Positions 23,601 to 31,419 are shown, counted from the stretch's first letter. The stretch: 64,000 nt of DNA from Xestospongia bergquistia (GCA_963965975.1 OZ014422.1:6055701-6119700); one strand, 5' to 3'. A program made the numbers and translations. Notes: generated by a model not told the origin, from the letters alone.

Positions 23601-24386
23601 AACAAAACAACTTAAATATATGATAAATCATTTGATATTTTTGTGTTATTTTCTGCAAAGTCATCATTGTTCAAGCATAGCATACAATTAAATAGCAGTG
23701 TCTTGGTTACTATAGTTTCATTAATATGATGTAAGCCCAATATTGAGTTACCACAAGTCCAAAACTAGTTTAACTCAAATTGAACTGTAAAAGCCAATTA
23801 GAAGTCAAAAGTAATTTTGTAATTTACTGCCCAATAATAGGAAGATATGGATACTATTTCAACTATAGTAACTAGGTAGTGAAGCTATCATCATGCATCA
23901 ATTTCAATTGAACTTTGATTGCATTTAATTCTTGCAAATTGATCAATTGTTGACTTAAAGTGCAACAGCTGGTATATTGTGGTTATTTTGAATTTAACAA
24001 TAAACCATATTAGCCCTGCACTAATGACATAGTATAATTGGAACAAAATATCAGTGCAATAATTTTTATATTTGATCTGTTGAAATCGTTTCTTAAGACA
24101 GTAAATATTATAACTAGTATTAATAATCCGCATATATATATAATTTTTAATCCAGGCACTTAAAACACTGTGCAGTAACAAGTTATTAAGGCTATATATA
24201 TATATATATATATATATATTGGGAAAAAATGTTTACAAATTCATCATAATTATATAATTGCTTTATTTTATATAATTATTATTTGTTCATCTTGGTAGAT
24301 AAGAACTCACCATATACAGGACATGTCGAAAAGCTGAAAAACAATGCAAGAGCAAAGAACACGGCAGGGACCTGGCACTTGGCCAT
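8169..24386 (-). CDS. Gene B: complete 20-SRCR single-pass receptor
   Basis: Full gene: 51 traced exons, 8109 coding nt, predicted 2702 residues. Order: signal peptide (1-25), ten b+a SRCR pairs (about 26-2501), a stalk (about 2502-2550), a membrane segment (about 2563-2589) and a 113-residue cytoplasmic tail. The SRCR domains have the two-exon layout of group A SRCR genes. Type b has six Cys; type a has seven, because of the Cys in VEVYC. Every exon length agrees with its phases and the total is divisible by three. Likely a large surface receptor of the DMBT1/WC1/CD163 kind; ligand unknown. A Ginger-like transposon lies 524 bp upstream of the ATG. The close copy C is damaged, so B may be the main working gene of this pair. 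Confidence 0.9.
8808..8954 (-). CDS. Gene B stalk exon
   Basis: 147 nt, phase 1-1, donor GTGAGT. It encodes about 49 residues rich in Ser, Val and Thr (SVFISVTVTAPVSPIVSLAP region) with one Cys in NTCRRND. It sits between the last SRCR and the membrane exon, so it is probably an O-glycosylated stalk. Its lone Cys occupies the same relative place as the lone Cys of each linker. Confidence 0.8.
9125..10109 (-). CDS. Gene B unit 10: linker and SRCR domains 19 and 20
   Basis: Exons L 10047-10109, b1 9797-9995, b2 9604-9746, a1 9319-9523, a2 9125-9264. This membrane-proximal unit is the most divergent: b1 has GNICGDN and VTCHQLGY, a1 has ALVFCKQLGY, and a2 (SNLACSNSFSC, GSCQSCP, DRCSHSEDVTLQC) carries six Cys where other a2 exons have four. 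The linker is the longest of the gene (63 nt, K-L-S-C). Linker and a1 donors are GTATGT. The unit is missing from gene D. Confidence 0.82.
10195..11137 (-). CDS. Gene B unit 9: linker and SRCR domains 17 and 18
   Basis: Exons L 11090-11137, b1 10826-11036, b2 10641-10780, a1 10387-10591, a2 10195-10334. The linker is TYSNSYSKPSNTKSSC. The b1 exon has an acidic run after GNICDDDDD, and b2 is two residues shorter than most with RRNRRC in place of the usual IDSGC. The a2 half reads RIWISNMNSS, NTCPSTANTACSNGKDV: the HSED of other copies has become NGKD. The same features occur in C and D. Confidence 0.83.
11181..12106 (-). CDS. Gene B unit 8: fused linker-b1 exon, SRCR domains 15 and 16
   Basis: Exons L+b1 11845-12106 (262 nt), b2 11656-11798, a1 11411-11612, a2 11181-11317. 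Here the linker (T-S-K-F-Y-S-P-S-T-S-S-C) runs straight into b1 through VVTDTIPSGNGVVRLYRNG with no intron. The exon a1 is one codon short and a2 one codon short, with a GTAATA donor after a1. The fused form occurs in B, C and D. Confidence 0.84.
12236..12266 (-). ncRNA. Hammerhead-ribozyme-like core in a gene B intron
   Basis: On the minus strand CTGACGA (12266-12260) is followed, after AG, by a perfect 7-bp stem (ATAGTCA, loop CTC, TGACTAT), then T and GAAAC. CUGANGA, stem II and GAAA in that order is the hammerhead core. One extra unpaired base sits before the stem, and I cannot show convincing stems I and III. It abuts the foldback element and may be the end of a Penelope-like or other retroelement. 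Confidence 0.3.
12270..12650. repeat. Foldback (long inverted repeat) element in gene B unit 7-8 intron
   Basis: Arms of about 140 bp (about 12271-12416 and 12512-12650) are inverted copies of each other with scattered mismatches; both contain TTTGAATATCAGGAATACAT in opposite orientation. The loop is about 95 bp. No coding capacity, so it is a non-autonomous element. Gene C has it in the same intron; D keeps only the right half. Confidence 0.7.
12731..13667 (-). CDS. Gene B unit 7: linker and SRCR domains 13 and 14
   Basis: Exons L 13620-13667, b1 13356-13563, b2 13170-13312, a1 12917-13121, a2 12731-12870. The linker ends VKISTC. The a1 exon has GGNFVNQGRVEVYCNGQW and ANMICIQLGYTNYTYYGHL; its TNYT adds a possible N-glycosylation site. 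The 625-nt intron to unit 8 holds a foldback element and a hammerhead-like motif. Confidence 0.83.
13707..13740. repeat. Perfect 13-bp hairpin in gene B intron
   Basis: TCTCTAGTCTATG, an 8-base spacer, then its exact inverted copy, in the intron between units 6 and 7. Gene C has the same hairpin (36578-36611); gene D lacks it at the matching place. Confidence 0.6.
13855..14846 (-). CDS. Gene B unit 6: linker and SRCR domains 11 and 12
   Basis: Exons L 14799-14846, b1 14533-14743, b2 14342-14487, a1 14092-14296, a2 13855-13994. The linker (TNRRYYTRSTNTIYTC) is basic, unlike the Ser-rich others. The b domain starts EESTVANGVVRLYRNG, and b2 begins YSFDYNSM in place of YGTD. In a1 the usual P-G-M-I-R is L-R-Y-M-I-R. 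The b1 donor is GTGAAT. All phases fit. Confidence 0.83.
15021..15999 (-). CDS. Gene B unit 5: linker and SRCR domains 9 and 10
   Basis: Exons L 15949-15999, b1 15690-15897, b2 15495-15640, a1 15243-15447, a2 15021-15160. The linker is SYYSLKSKSDNKVPSVC. The b1 exon has GFPSGNGVVRLHRNG and ASSFPRAGL instead of ASSYSRAGL. The a1 exon has WDGYRFPGM and CRNGF in place of CDDGF. The a2 half has KCFGARNSCPRTPVTSCNH with no HSED. Confidence 0.83.
16057..17175 (-). CDS. Gene B unit 4: linker and SRCR domains 7 and 8
   Basis: Exons L 17128-17175, b1 16786-16999, b2 16589-16734, a1 16344-16548, a2 16057-16196. The linker ends RISSC and b1 has T-D-F-P-D-G-N-G-P-I-R-L with NNDWGNICDD. This b1 frame is open in B; the orthologous exon in C carries a net 4-nt loss and stops early. 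The a2 half has KCYSRRNSCPSTSVTSCSHS. Confidence 0.84.
17460..18466 (-). CDS. Gene B unit 3: linker and SRCR domains 5 and 6
   Basis: Exons L 18407-18466, b1 18112-18316, b2 17919-18061, a1 17670-17874, a2 17460-17599. The linker ends TTCSGLI and b1 opens SRKGFGAILLYHNG. The a1 exon diverges from the consensus at PGKIRLQRGSSSNEGLVEVYC. The a2 half has DTCYSTRNSCPSSPFSSCTN with no HSED, as in gene A unit 3. Confidence 0.83.
18761..19855 (-). CDS. Gene B unit 2: linker and SRCR domains 3 and 4
   Basis: Exons L 19796-19855, b1 19425-19623, b2 19235-19380, a1 18986-19190, a2 18761-18900. The linker ends KTTCSRLI. The b1 exon begins SSQNSAVILYHNGG; b2 contains MKMDDLNC, with Leu for the usual Val. 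The a1 exon reads GGDFVNQGRVEVYC, and a2 is NQSIWNTFMSSSSSDKC. The linker-b1 intron is about 170 nt, longer than most. Confidence 0.83.
19924..20912 (-). CDS. Gene B unit 1: SRCR domains 1 and 2
   Basis: Exons b1 20714-20912, b2 20524-20669, a1 20273-20477, a2 19924-20063. There is no linker: the phase-1 end of the signal exon joins b1 to give G-L-S-N-G-A-L-R-L-Y-R-N-G. The b domain has YNGWGNICDDYYYS and DDVNC; the a domain has KRIWNSN where other copies have TRIW, and a complete SCSHSEDVTIEC end. Confidence 0.84.
20168..20242. repeat. Relic a1 exon end and hairpin insert in gene B unit 1 intron
   Basis: AGACTAAGGTGATC repeats the end of an a1 exon and is followed at 20181-20242 by a near-perfect 16-bp inverted repeat (AATGTGTAATTTTGCT against AGCAAAATTATGCATT). 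In C the arms are an exact match (43049-43110). Probably a small MITE that inserted into the exon relic. Confidence 0.55.
20913..24310 (-). other. Gene B first intron (3.4 kb)
   Basis: No exon was found. The intron holds TGTCCATTT-like repeats (about 21500-21570), an imperfect inverted repeat around ATGATACCTCATG (21935-21995), a duplicated CAAATCAGGTCACAAAT (near 22217 and 22258), a MITE (22710-23123) and a TA run (24193-24219). A plus-strand open frame at 21296-21634 is built partly from the TGTCCATTT repeats and is not credible as a gene. Confidence 0.6.
22710..23123. mobile_element. MITE with 8-bp target duplication (hAT-like)
   Basis: Flanked by GAGGCCAT at 22702-22709 and 23124-23131. 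Inner arms are inverted copies: GGTCTGGGGACAAGCACATA on the left, a diverged reverse complement on the right near 23070-23098. C (45209-45626) and D (62494-62843, internally shorter) have it at the same place; A has an empty site. An 8-bp duplication suggests hAT, but the outermost ends do not match well. Confidence 0.6.
24311..24386 (-). CDS. Gene B exon 1: signal peptide
   Basis: The ATG is at 24386. MAKCQVPAVFFALALFFSFS then TCPVY and one base of the next codon, donor GTGAGT. Hydrophobic core of about 14 residues. Same length and phase as in A and C. No other upstream in-frame start was considered, because the TATA box is only about 40 bp away. Confidence 0.86.
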
Positions 24387-24909
24387 TGCTTTCAGAAGCG
24401 GTTGATATTTTTACGAATAAAGCTTCATTTATAGATCAATACAACCGCAAGTAATTAACTACTACATTATGCGTGGGACGACCTGGCAATACGGGTTATA
24501 CGAGTTTACTCACCTATTGTATTAATGGTGTAGTAATTGCTCTATAAAGAGCTTATATCAACCCTTTGTGTGACCAGGGGGAAGAAAGTGATGGCCTGAC
24601 ATTTCTTCAAATCAATGTGGCCCTTAAAATTGAGAATATGGCTTCCTCAGTTACAGTACCCCGTGCAAAAATTCTAGGGGATCAGAATACCCTCGCATGA
24701 ATTACTGCAGGCGTAGCAATAAATTAACTACCTCCTTAGCAATCACAGAACGAGGACAAATATCTCTATGGTTACTTTACACGCTAAAATAAACCAACAA
24801 CTGGCACTATGTGGCCCAAGAGCCTTTTAACTGTCCACATATAACTGTTGATTTCCTTTCTTTCTTGTGAGGCTTGAGAAATTTGACACAAAGTCTATCC
24901 CTATATATA
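24387..24909 (-). promoter_or_regulatory. Gene B promoter region with TATA box
   Basis: TATAAAT on the minus strand at 24433-24427, about 40 bp before the ATG. The region matches the upstream regions of A and C, and ends where the Ginger-like element has inserted at 24910. The CCAAT of gene A is TCAAT here. Confidence 0.5.
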
Positions 24910-26333
24910 TGTTACAGTAAGATTGTCTAAATAGGGATTTTGGGAAATCCCTGAAACTTTCAGGGAGTTTGTGAAATCACAATTTCACTTAGGAACTTCA
25001 TAAATTCACTAAAAACTCTAGTGATTTCATGAAATCACTGAAATGAGGTTCTTGTTATTTCACAAAATCACCGAATGTGATATATTGGTGGAAAAGTCAG
25101 CATTGTTTAAGTGTTGTAAGGAAGTTTATTCATAAATGATTACAATGATAAAATAACAATCTGAAAATGCTATGATTACTTTTAATATCTGTACACAATT
25201 CTCAATTCTTATTATGACAACTGAGACTGCTGTGACACCTGCTGTTACAAAGTCTTTTTGCTTTATAACACTTGTACCTGTTTGTCTGACACTGTTTCTT
25301 GCCTTTGCTGCAGTCACACCGGAAGAACCCTTGTCCACCAGAAGCTGTAGACTTGAGAGCTTGACGGAGTATGATTGTAGATTATCTGTTGACAGCAGAA
25401 TCATTTAAGAGTCGCTGCGGACAGAGATCAAACTGATTCCTGGAATACATTTTGCTCAGAATCCCAGCTTTCAGAATTTCAGGTGGGAGACTAGAAGATG
25501 TCAATCCAACTTTAGGGTCTTCTCCAAACATGGCATTGTAGGGGGTTCTGTTGATGCCAGCAGGATGAGCGGAGTTCTTCTGTTGCTGAACAAATTTGAG
25601 TCCCACTGTCCAGTCCTGGGTGTTGTTGTCACTCATCCAAGCTACCAGAATGTCTTTGATGTCACTGTTTGCTTTTTCAACAGAAACCTGGCTTTGGGGA
25701 TGTCTGGGCTTGCCATGAACCATGATGAGCTGCGGCCACAACTCTTTGAGCTCTGTGATGACTTGGGCTGTGAATTCTGAGCCGTTGTCACTCTGAAGGA
25801 TGGCTGGTGCACCAAAGATGAGGAATATATCCAACAGTTGAGAGGCGACTTCAGCAGCTCTCTTGGAAGACAGGGGCCTCAGGATAACAAACTTTGTGAG
25901 GTGACACTGGTAAACTATGATCCACTTGAACTGGCCTTGTGGGGATGACTGCGTGTCAACAAGATCAACTTGACTACGAGAGTTGAATTCACTGGAAGTA
26001 TAGGCTTGACAACAACACCTGTAGTCTTGGGATGTTTCCTCTTCTCTTGACATACAACACAGTATGACTTGAAGAGTTCAACAGCATCTGTTGTGATGTT
26101 GGCATACTTTTGCCTAAGATGTTTCAGCATCCTATCATGACCACAGTGGCCAGTTACAATGTGAGCTTTGCTGATGATGTCGTAGGTGCTATTACAACAC
26201 ATTAAAGGAAATGTGAAATCACTAGAGTTTTTAGTGAATTTATGAAGTCCCTAAGTGAAATAGTGATTTCACAAACTCCTTGAACGTTTCAGGGATTTCA
26301 CAAAATCCCTATTTAGACAATCTTACTGTAACA
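24910..26333 (-). mobile_element. Ginger-like DNA transposon with 120-bp inverted repeats
   Basis: The left end, 24910-25029, starts TGTTACAGTAAGATTGTC and is repeated inverted at 26214-26333 with few differences. TATA flanks both ends (24906-24909 and 26334-26337), fitting a 4-bp target duplication, though the site is TA-rich. Both the TGTNR-type terminus and a retrovirus-like integrase inside agree with published Ginger elements. A and C lack it at the matching site, so it arrived after B and C separated. Length 1424 bp. Confidence 0.8.
25202..26202 (-). pseudogene. Ginger-type integrase (frame-broken)
   Basis: Three overlapping frames hold one transposase. At 25915-26202 an HHCC zinc finger is seen (HIVTGH, then SYCVVCQEKRK). 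At 25382-26053 the DDE core appears, with acidic residues in QVDLVDTQ, LQSDNGSEF and VSVEKANSD, plus an N-R-T-P-Y-N-A-M-F motif. At about 25205-25326 a third frame has a Cys-rich C-terminus (FRCDCSKGKKQC, then further Cys and CNSRCH), as in KRBA2/Ginger proteins. Frameshifts separate the parts, so it is probably inactive. Confidence 0.75.
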
Positions 26334-26501
26334 TATATTATATATATATATATATAAAATCAGTTAACTGAAGTCTAGGAACATTAGGGAGATACTGAGG
26401 GAATTTTATATGACTTTAATATGTGCATGGTAACTCAATGACATACGCTATAAAAATTAATATGCTATTTTAACTACTAATTTGTAGCTTACACGGATGG
26501 T

Positions 26502-26635
26502 TTACTATGGAATATAGAATTATTGTGAATTGCTCACTACATAAAATGTTGGTATGTTGTACTTTTACAAACAAACAAATTATACTATGAATAATTCACG
26601 TATCTACATTCCATAAATTCTACATTCCATAGTAA
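26502..26635. repeat. MITE-like inverted repeat between B and C
   Basis: TTACTATGGAATATAGAAT at the left faces an inverted near-copy ending CATTCCATAGTAA at 26635. The flanks GGATGG and CCATCC may extend the arms. A matching 120-bp copy is at 47751-47870 upstream of gene C, so it duplicated with the gene unit. Confidence 0.55.
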
Positions 26636-27138
26636 TCCATCCACCCATGTAAAGTACAAACTAATTGTTAAAATAAAATATTAATTTTACAGTGTACTAA
26701 AGTTGGGAATAAACTTAATCTATTATGGTATTCATTTATATGCAACACAGTTTAATTAGACTACTATTGAAACACGAACTTGATTTGTAGTGTGCTTTAT
26801 ATCATACACCCTATCATATTACAATCACTCCCTCATTGGTAATATATCGTGCACTGATGTAAATATTATCATTAGACAAATAACATGGCTCCTACAGTGT
26901 ACATGTCATGAAAATAAATACTTGTTGCTTTTTGTGTAACAGATTATGTCATTAATGTTGTATAAAGTAATATAGGACATGTTATCACACTGTTATCATT
27001 ACTAAATTATACTTATTGACAATCATGTAGTTATATGTTGATGCTCTAAATTTAAAGATTCTGTTTAATATTTCATTACTTAGACAATAATATATTCATG
27101 TATCCTACATGGCCATGTATACTTTTGAGAGGGCTCCC

Positions 27139-27175
<37 letters not shown>

Positions 27176-28020
27176 ATATACATATATATATATCACTTTA
27201 GTAGTTGATCATGATTTAACTAGTATATGCATGGTTATACAGAAAATTTTATTTGATACATGTAAAAGTAAACCTAACATGTGATCTGTTGTGATAACTA
27301 AAATACTATGGAATCCCCTGTTTATATAACTAATGTGGTTAGAACTAAGATCAAAAAAAGTGCTTCTTACTATGGATTCATATATCCACTTCAATCTACC
27401 ATCATATTAATTTTAGAGGAATCGTACTGCAATATAATGGGATACATAGTAATACTGAATACTGCTGCCACAATCCTTTTATGAAAAAAATATTTTACTT
27501 TAAATATAATAGTAAACAACATAGATTTCCAGTGTTACTATTTTCATTGTATATATTCTAGTACAATGCCTTAAAAGAGGTAAGGTTATAATAAGTCCTT
27601 TCAACCTAGTCATGAACATTATTTGGTTTGTATACATCCATACATAATACTAATAAAAAATATTTATTATTTCTAATCATTAGTTACATAAGTAATAGTA
27701 CATTAGTAATCAAAACTGTATTATGTTTACTTTTTTGCATCAAAATAAGTTTGTTACATACAACATGTATAACCATATATGGTAGCTTTGCTGGGCCTGT
27801 GTGGAACATTGATTGGTATCTGTCATATCTGTACATTTTGCACACATACTAATATATTTATAACAAACTATGCGTTGATAATCAGAAAAAAAATACATAG
27901 AACATCCCTGAAAGCAGAATGATATTTTTGGAATAGATAACCAATATTCAGATGTTATGTCATTATTTGAACTTCATCATTAAACTATAAGGTTGAGAAA
28001 TAACAATGGAAAGTTATTAT
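26636..28020. other. Intergenic region B-C, first part
   Basis: No gene was seen. 26820-26990 is a diverged copy of the receptor 3' flank (compare 7630-7810). 27190-27470 matches 47885-48140 upstream of gene C. A perfect TG run is at 27141-27169. The rest is AT-rich without recognisable features. Confidence 0.5.
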
Positions 28021-28034
28021 CTAATGATTGCATT

Positions 28035-28370
28035 TACTGCATGAGATTGTGACATCTTAAGATTGAGTGATTATAATCTAGAACTGGGACAAGAATTACT
28101 TCTTCAATAAGCATTGATATTTGAGTGGCTCCTCATGTTTGTGTATCACATTGTAATATTAGATGAATTACGTCTATATAATAAGAGGTATTGCTATTCA
28201 TATTCAATATGTTATAGTGTCAAATGATTATATTTCATGTATCCAGGTACATATCAGTAATGTTTGTATTATACAATTATAATTAATTGAGAGGAAGTTT
28301 ATTACCATAACAGAAATCAACCAAAGAGCCATCCATATTATTTACTCCATATTGGTTGAAGGTCAACATG
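28035..28370 (-). pseudogene. Decayed SRCR a2 exons
   Basis: At 28035-28150 the minus strand resembles an a2 exon (TNMRSHS, then R-S-N-S-C-P-S-S-R) but contains stops. At about 28310-28365 there is another a2-like start (CAACCAATATGGAGTAA; then DFCYGN in a shifted frame). These are remnants of at least one further receptor copy between B and C. Confidence 0.55.
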
Positions 28371-28724
28371 AACTATTGCAGAGTTTACACTGTCCTATGT
28401 TTGACAATATAACTTGTAGGTCTTCATATAGTATTCTGGCACTGTATCTTTAACAATAAGAGTATTTACCATTTATATCACGTGACTTTAGAAGAACACC
28501 AAGTTACCAAAACAGACTGTAACACCCACTAATTATAGGTAGTAGTTATAATTAGATGTGAATAATTAATAGATTATCCAAAAAAATTCATCAAAGCATA
28601 CAATGCACAAACTACTAGTATTGAAAAAAGTATTATAATTCTTATATATTCACTATAATTGTGTCTGTTATAAATGGTACTGACTTATGCAGTGTTGTTA
28701 GCAGAGTGTAAAGGTGAAGCTCTT

Positions 28725-28951
28725 TCAGACTTCTAACTTCACAAACTGTGTCTTCATTAACTGCTGGTCCAAAGTATCTACCTCAACCTCATCATTTTGA
28801 TTTATATCTGTTGTACATGGTTCTTTCCTCCTGTGTAGCTTAGCACATATACCAATATGTTTGTACCAACAGATAACAGTGGATATTATAACTATGATTA
28901 TAAAAAGAATGACAACACCACCTAGAATACCGCCAACAACAGGACCAATAA
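28725..28951 (-). pseudogene. Orphan membrane and tail exon of a related receptor
   Basis: The exon follows a good acceptor (CACTCTACAG) in phase 1 and stays open for 74 codons to TGA. It encodes IGPVVGGILGGVVILFIIVI plus a further hydrophobic stretch, then WYKHIGICAKLHRRKE and DEVEVDTLD, which resembles VELDTVKV in the gene B tail. It is thus homologous to the last exon of the array genes but clearly diverged, and its tail is about 45 residues, less than half as long. Upstream exons are gone, with a BEL element in that position. It could still be used as an alternative 3' exon. Confidence 0.6.
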
Positions 28952-28997
28952 CTGTAGAGTGTATGGAGTATTAGAAAAATATATCTCTTGTTCTCAC

Positions 28998-29030
28998 CTG
29001 ATGATGAAGTCTCACCTGATGATAAAGAAA
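28998..29030 (-). other. Candidate micro-exon with two in-frame donors
   Basis: After a polypyrimidine acceptor (TTTCCACATAG) the minus strand reads TTTCTTTATCATCAG then GTGAGA, and 18 nt later CATCAG GTGAGA again. The exon would be 15 or 33 nt; both keep the 1-1 phase. Weak by itself, but it stands just upstream of the orphan tail exon. Confidence 0.3.
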
Positions 29031-29147
29031 CTATGTGGAAAAAAAAAGAGTTAATAGTTTAAGATAATATAATTCATGAAACATAGTTTAATTAAATCTT
29101 AATAATGTGTTATTTTATATATTATCTTATATTTCTCACAAATTTAT

Positions 29148-30032
29148 GTGAAGTATGGATACATCCGTAAACCCACCATTGTCAAAGCATATATCTGCGT
29201 GTTTGTTTCATTGACGGTGAAGGCCGTTCACCTCGAATTAGTGTCAGATTTAACCACCGAAGCATTTATTGCTTGCTTAAGGCGATTCATAGCTCGTCGT
29301 GGCAAACCATCAACAATATGGAGTGATCATGGCACCAATTTCGTCGGTGCCAACGGGGAAATAAAGGAGTTTGTAAAATTCCTCAACGAACAGAAGAATA
29401 TTAAGAGGGTGTCTGAATTTTGTTCTTCCCAAAAAATCAATTGGAACTTCATTCCCGATCATGCCCCACACTTTGGCGGGTTGTGGGAAGCAGCCGTGAA
29501 GAGCCTCAAGACTCATCTGAAGAAGGTCACTTTTAATGTGAAGCTAAACTTTGAGGAAGCATGTACTCTTCTGACTCAGATTGAGGCATGTCTCAATAGC
29601 CGACCTTTGATAGCACTGTCTTCCAATGATGATTGTGTGGAGGCATTGACTCCAGGACATTTCCTTATTGGCCGCCCTTTAGAAGCATTGCCAGACGATC
29701 CTAATTCATTTCGGTCAGTATCTATCCTACATAGATGGCATTTAGTTCAAGCAATGCTTAGACACTTTTGGAAACGATGGTCAAGTGAATACATCTCTAG
29801 TATAAGGAAATATGTGAAGTGGCATAATCCACATCGAAATATTGCAGTCGGTGACATTGTAATTCTAAAAGATTATAATCTGATACCAACAAAATGGCCG
29901 CTCGGAAGGGTCATCGACGTACACCCAGGAAGTGATCAAGTTGTTCGTGTGATAACGGTAAAGACGTCCCAAGGCATTTACAAGAGACCCATCACAAAGG
30001 TCGCATTGTTGTTACCTCGTGACATAGACTAA
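29148..30032 (+). pseudogene. BEL/Pao integrase C-terminal fragment
   Basis: 294 codons open. The start matches the internal KYGYIRKPTIVKAYICVFVS of BEL integrases; the first catalytic Asp would lie upstream and is missing. Visible are AVHLELVSDLT, WSDHGTNFVGAN (second Asp), FGGLWEAAVKSLK (Glu) and a C-terminal region of the DUF5641 type (GDIVILKDYNLIPTKWPLGRV). Truncated, so not functional. Confidence 0.85.
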
Positions 30033-30094
30033 CCATTTTCATAACCTCATCAATTTCGGTGAAAGACCTATTAAATTGGTCTTGGCCGGCGGTA

Positions 30095-30369
30095 TGTTTG
30101 TGTTCAATATTCAACTTAATTTAATGTTTGTTGCGTTGATTGTATGTTATTAATTATCACCCTTTTAATCATTATATTGTGGTTAAAACCTGTAAAAACC
30201 AGTTTTTTTGTGTGTGTTCAGCCCATGTCTTTTTGTATTCTAGAATATTCTAAAGGTTTTTTTTTTGTACAAGTTGTCACGAGTTTTTTTTTGGGTAGTG
30301 TGTGTCCTCATATTTCGTTGAAGAAAGAAGAGTTTGGTAATAATCCGAGAATAGCTAAGTCTCTACACA
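30095..30369 (+). repeat. Putative BEL 3' LTR
   Basis: About 275 bp starting TGTTTGTGTTC directly after GGCCGGCGGTA and ending CTCTACACA, a TG...CA structure. T-rich runs lie at 30206-30212 and 30258-30296. The right border is set by the return of receptor flank sequence. Confidence 0.55.
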
Positions 30370-30718
30370 TTCACTCATTTTATATTAGTAATATATTATG
30401 CATTAAAGTAAATATTATCATAAGACGAATAATGCAGCTCTTACATTGTACACATAATGAAAATATTTTTTTCCTTTTTGTGCATGCATGGTTATGTCAT
30501 CAACGTTAAATAAAGTAATACAGGAAATGCTTTGATATATACACAAACATACATACATTATTATAAATTTTATAATGTCATATACAGAATCACAGATAGT
30601 CTGCCCAGTCACAAAAGACTTACAAAATTGTAAAAAAAATATTATGTGAATTAAGTATTAAATTGTTCCACATCCACTAGACTGTAAAGATTGCCCAATT
30701 TATCTGACCAAAAGGTAC

Positions 30719-30724
30719 TTTATT
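30719..30724 (-). terminator. Gene C poly-A signal AATAAA
   Basis: Minus-strand AATAAA about 165 nt past the stop, at the position used in gene B. Confidence 0.5.
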
Positions 30725-30886
30725 CTGTTTTTAAATTTAAAAAAGTAATTTATATAAAAATATCAAACACAAAAGAAAAAGGGGGAACAGCTCATAAAAA
30801 TAATAACCTAAAAATAGCAAACTTCATTATAATATTAGAAAAAAAGCAAATGATTAAGTTTTTCTTAAGAAGAAAGGATCTTTGAT

Positions 30887-31344
30887 TCACATCTCCATAT
30901 CTTGAGACTCGTTACCCTGAGGTACATTGCCATAGGATGGATTCCTAACTCCAACAGGTAAATAATCAGATGCCTCCTGATCACCTTCATTTGTCAGAAT
31001 AGAATATGATGTTCCAGTAGTAGAAGGTTCTATTATAACATTATCATAAATAGAAATTATTATTACCAGTGTTAAACTAGGATGCTTACCTGAACGATTT
31101 ACTTCGTCATAATGGGGACATGGATCTTGTATTTGTGACTTAGTGGTATCAGGGAATGGGACTTTTACTGTATCTAGTTCAACTTGTTGGTCATTGTAGT
31201 AAAGCCCACTGTGCTTCTTGCGGTATTTAATGATGACAACAATAGCAACAGTTATGCAGCATATCAATGCCACAATAATTATAGCAATACTAATAGTAAC
31301 TATACTACCAATAACTGTTCCATTTAAGCTGGAATGACCTGATG
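30887..31344 (-). CDS. Gene C last exon: membrane segment and tail
   Basis: 458 nt and open as in B, ending MEM rather than MET before TGA. Tyrosine motifs YNDQ (B has YDNQ), HYDEV, IYDNV, SYSIL, DYLPV and NPSYGNV are retained. It lies downstream of all three lesions. Confidence 0.78.
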
Positions 31345-31419
31345 CTAAAAATAAAATAAAACATAGTCACTGCAACATAATATTTATCAGTCAATTAAAA
31401 AATTATAATTTCTTTATTA

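Larger units (their letters stand above)
29146..30369 (+). mobile_element. 5'-truncated BEL/Pao retrotransposon with 3' LTR
   Basis: Begins abruptly within the integrase, and continues through a polypurine-like stretch (GGCCGGCGGTA) into a putative 3' LTR. After 30369 the sequence returns to the receptor 3' flank (compare 7650). The 5' LTR, gag, protease and reverse transcriptase are absent. No target duplication can be shown because the 5' end is lost. Opposite orientation to the receptor genes. Confidence 0.75.

Noticed and set aside
24193-24219. TA runs here and at 46867-46892, and the TG run at 27141-27169
   Set aside because: Ordinary microsatellites with no further structure.
25126-25404. 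A separate 92-codon gene in the Ginger-like element
   Set aside because: This frame has no motif; a neighbouring frame of the same bases gives the Cys-rich C-terminus of the integrase.
27628-27852. 74-codon plus-strand open frame between B and C
   Set aside because: Low-complexity composition, no homologue in the duplicated regions and no motif.
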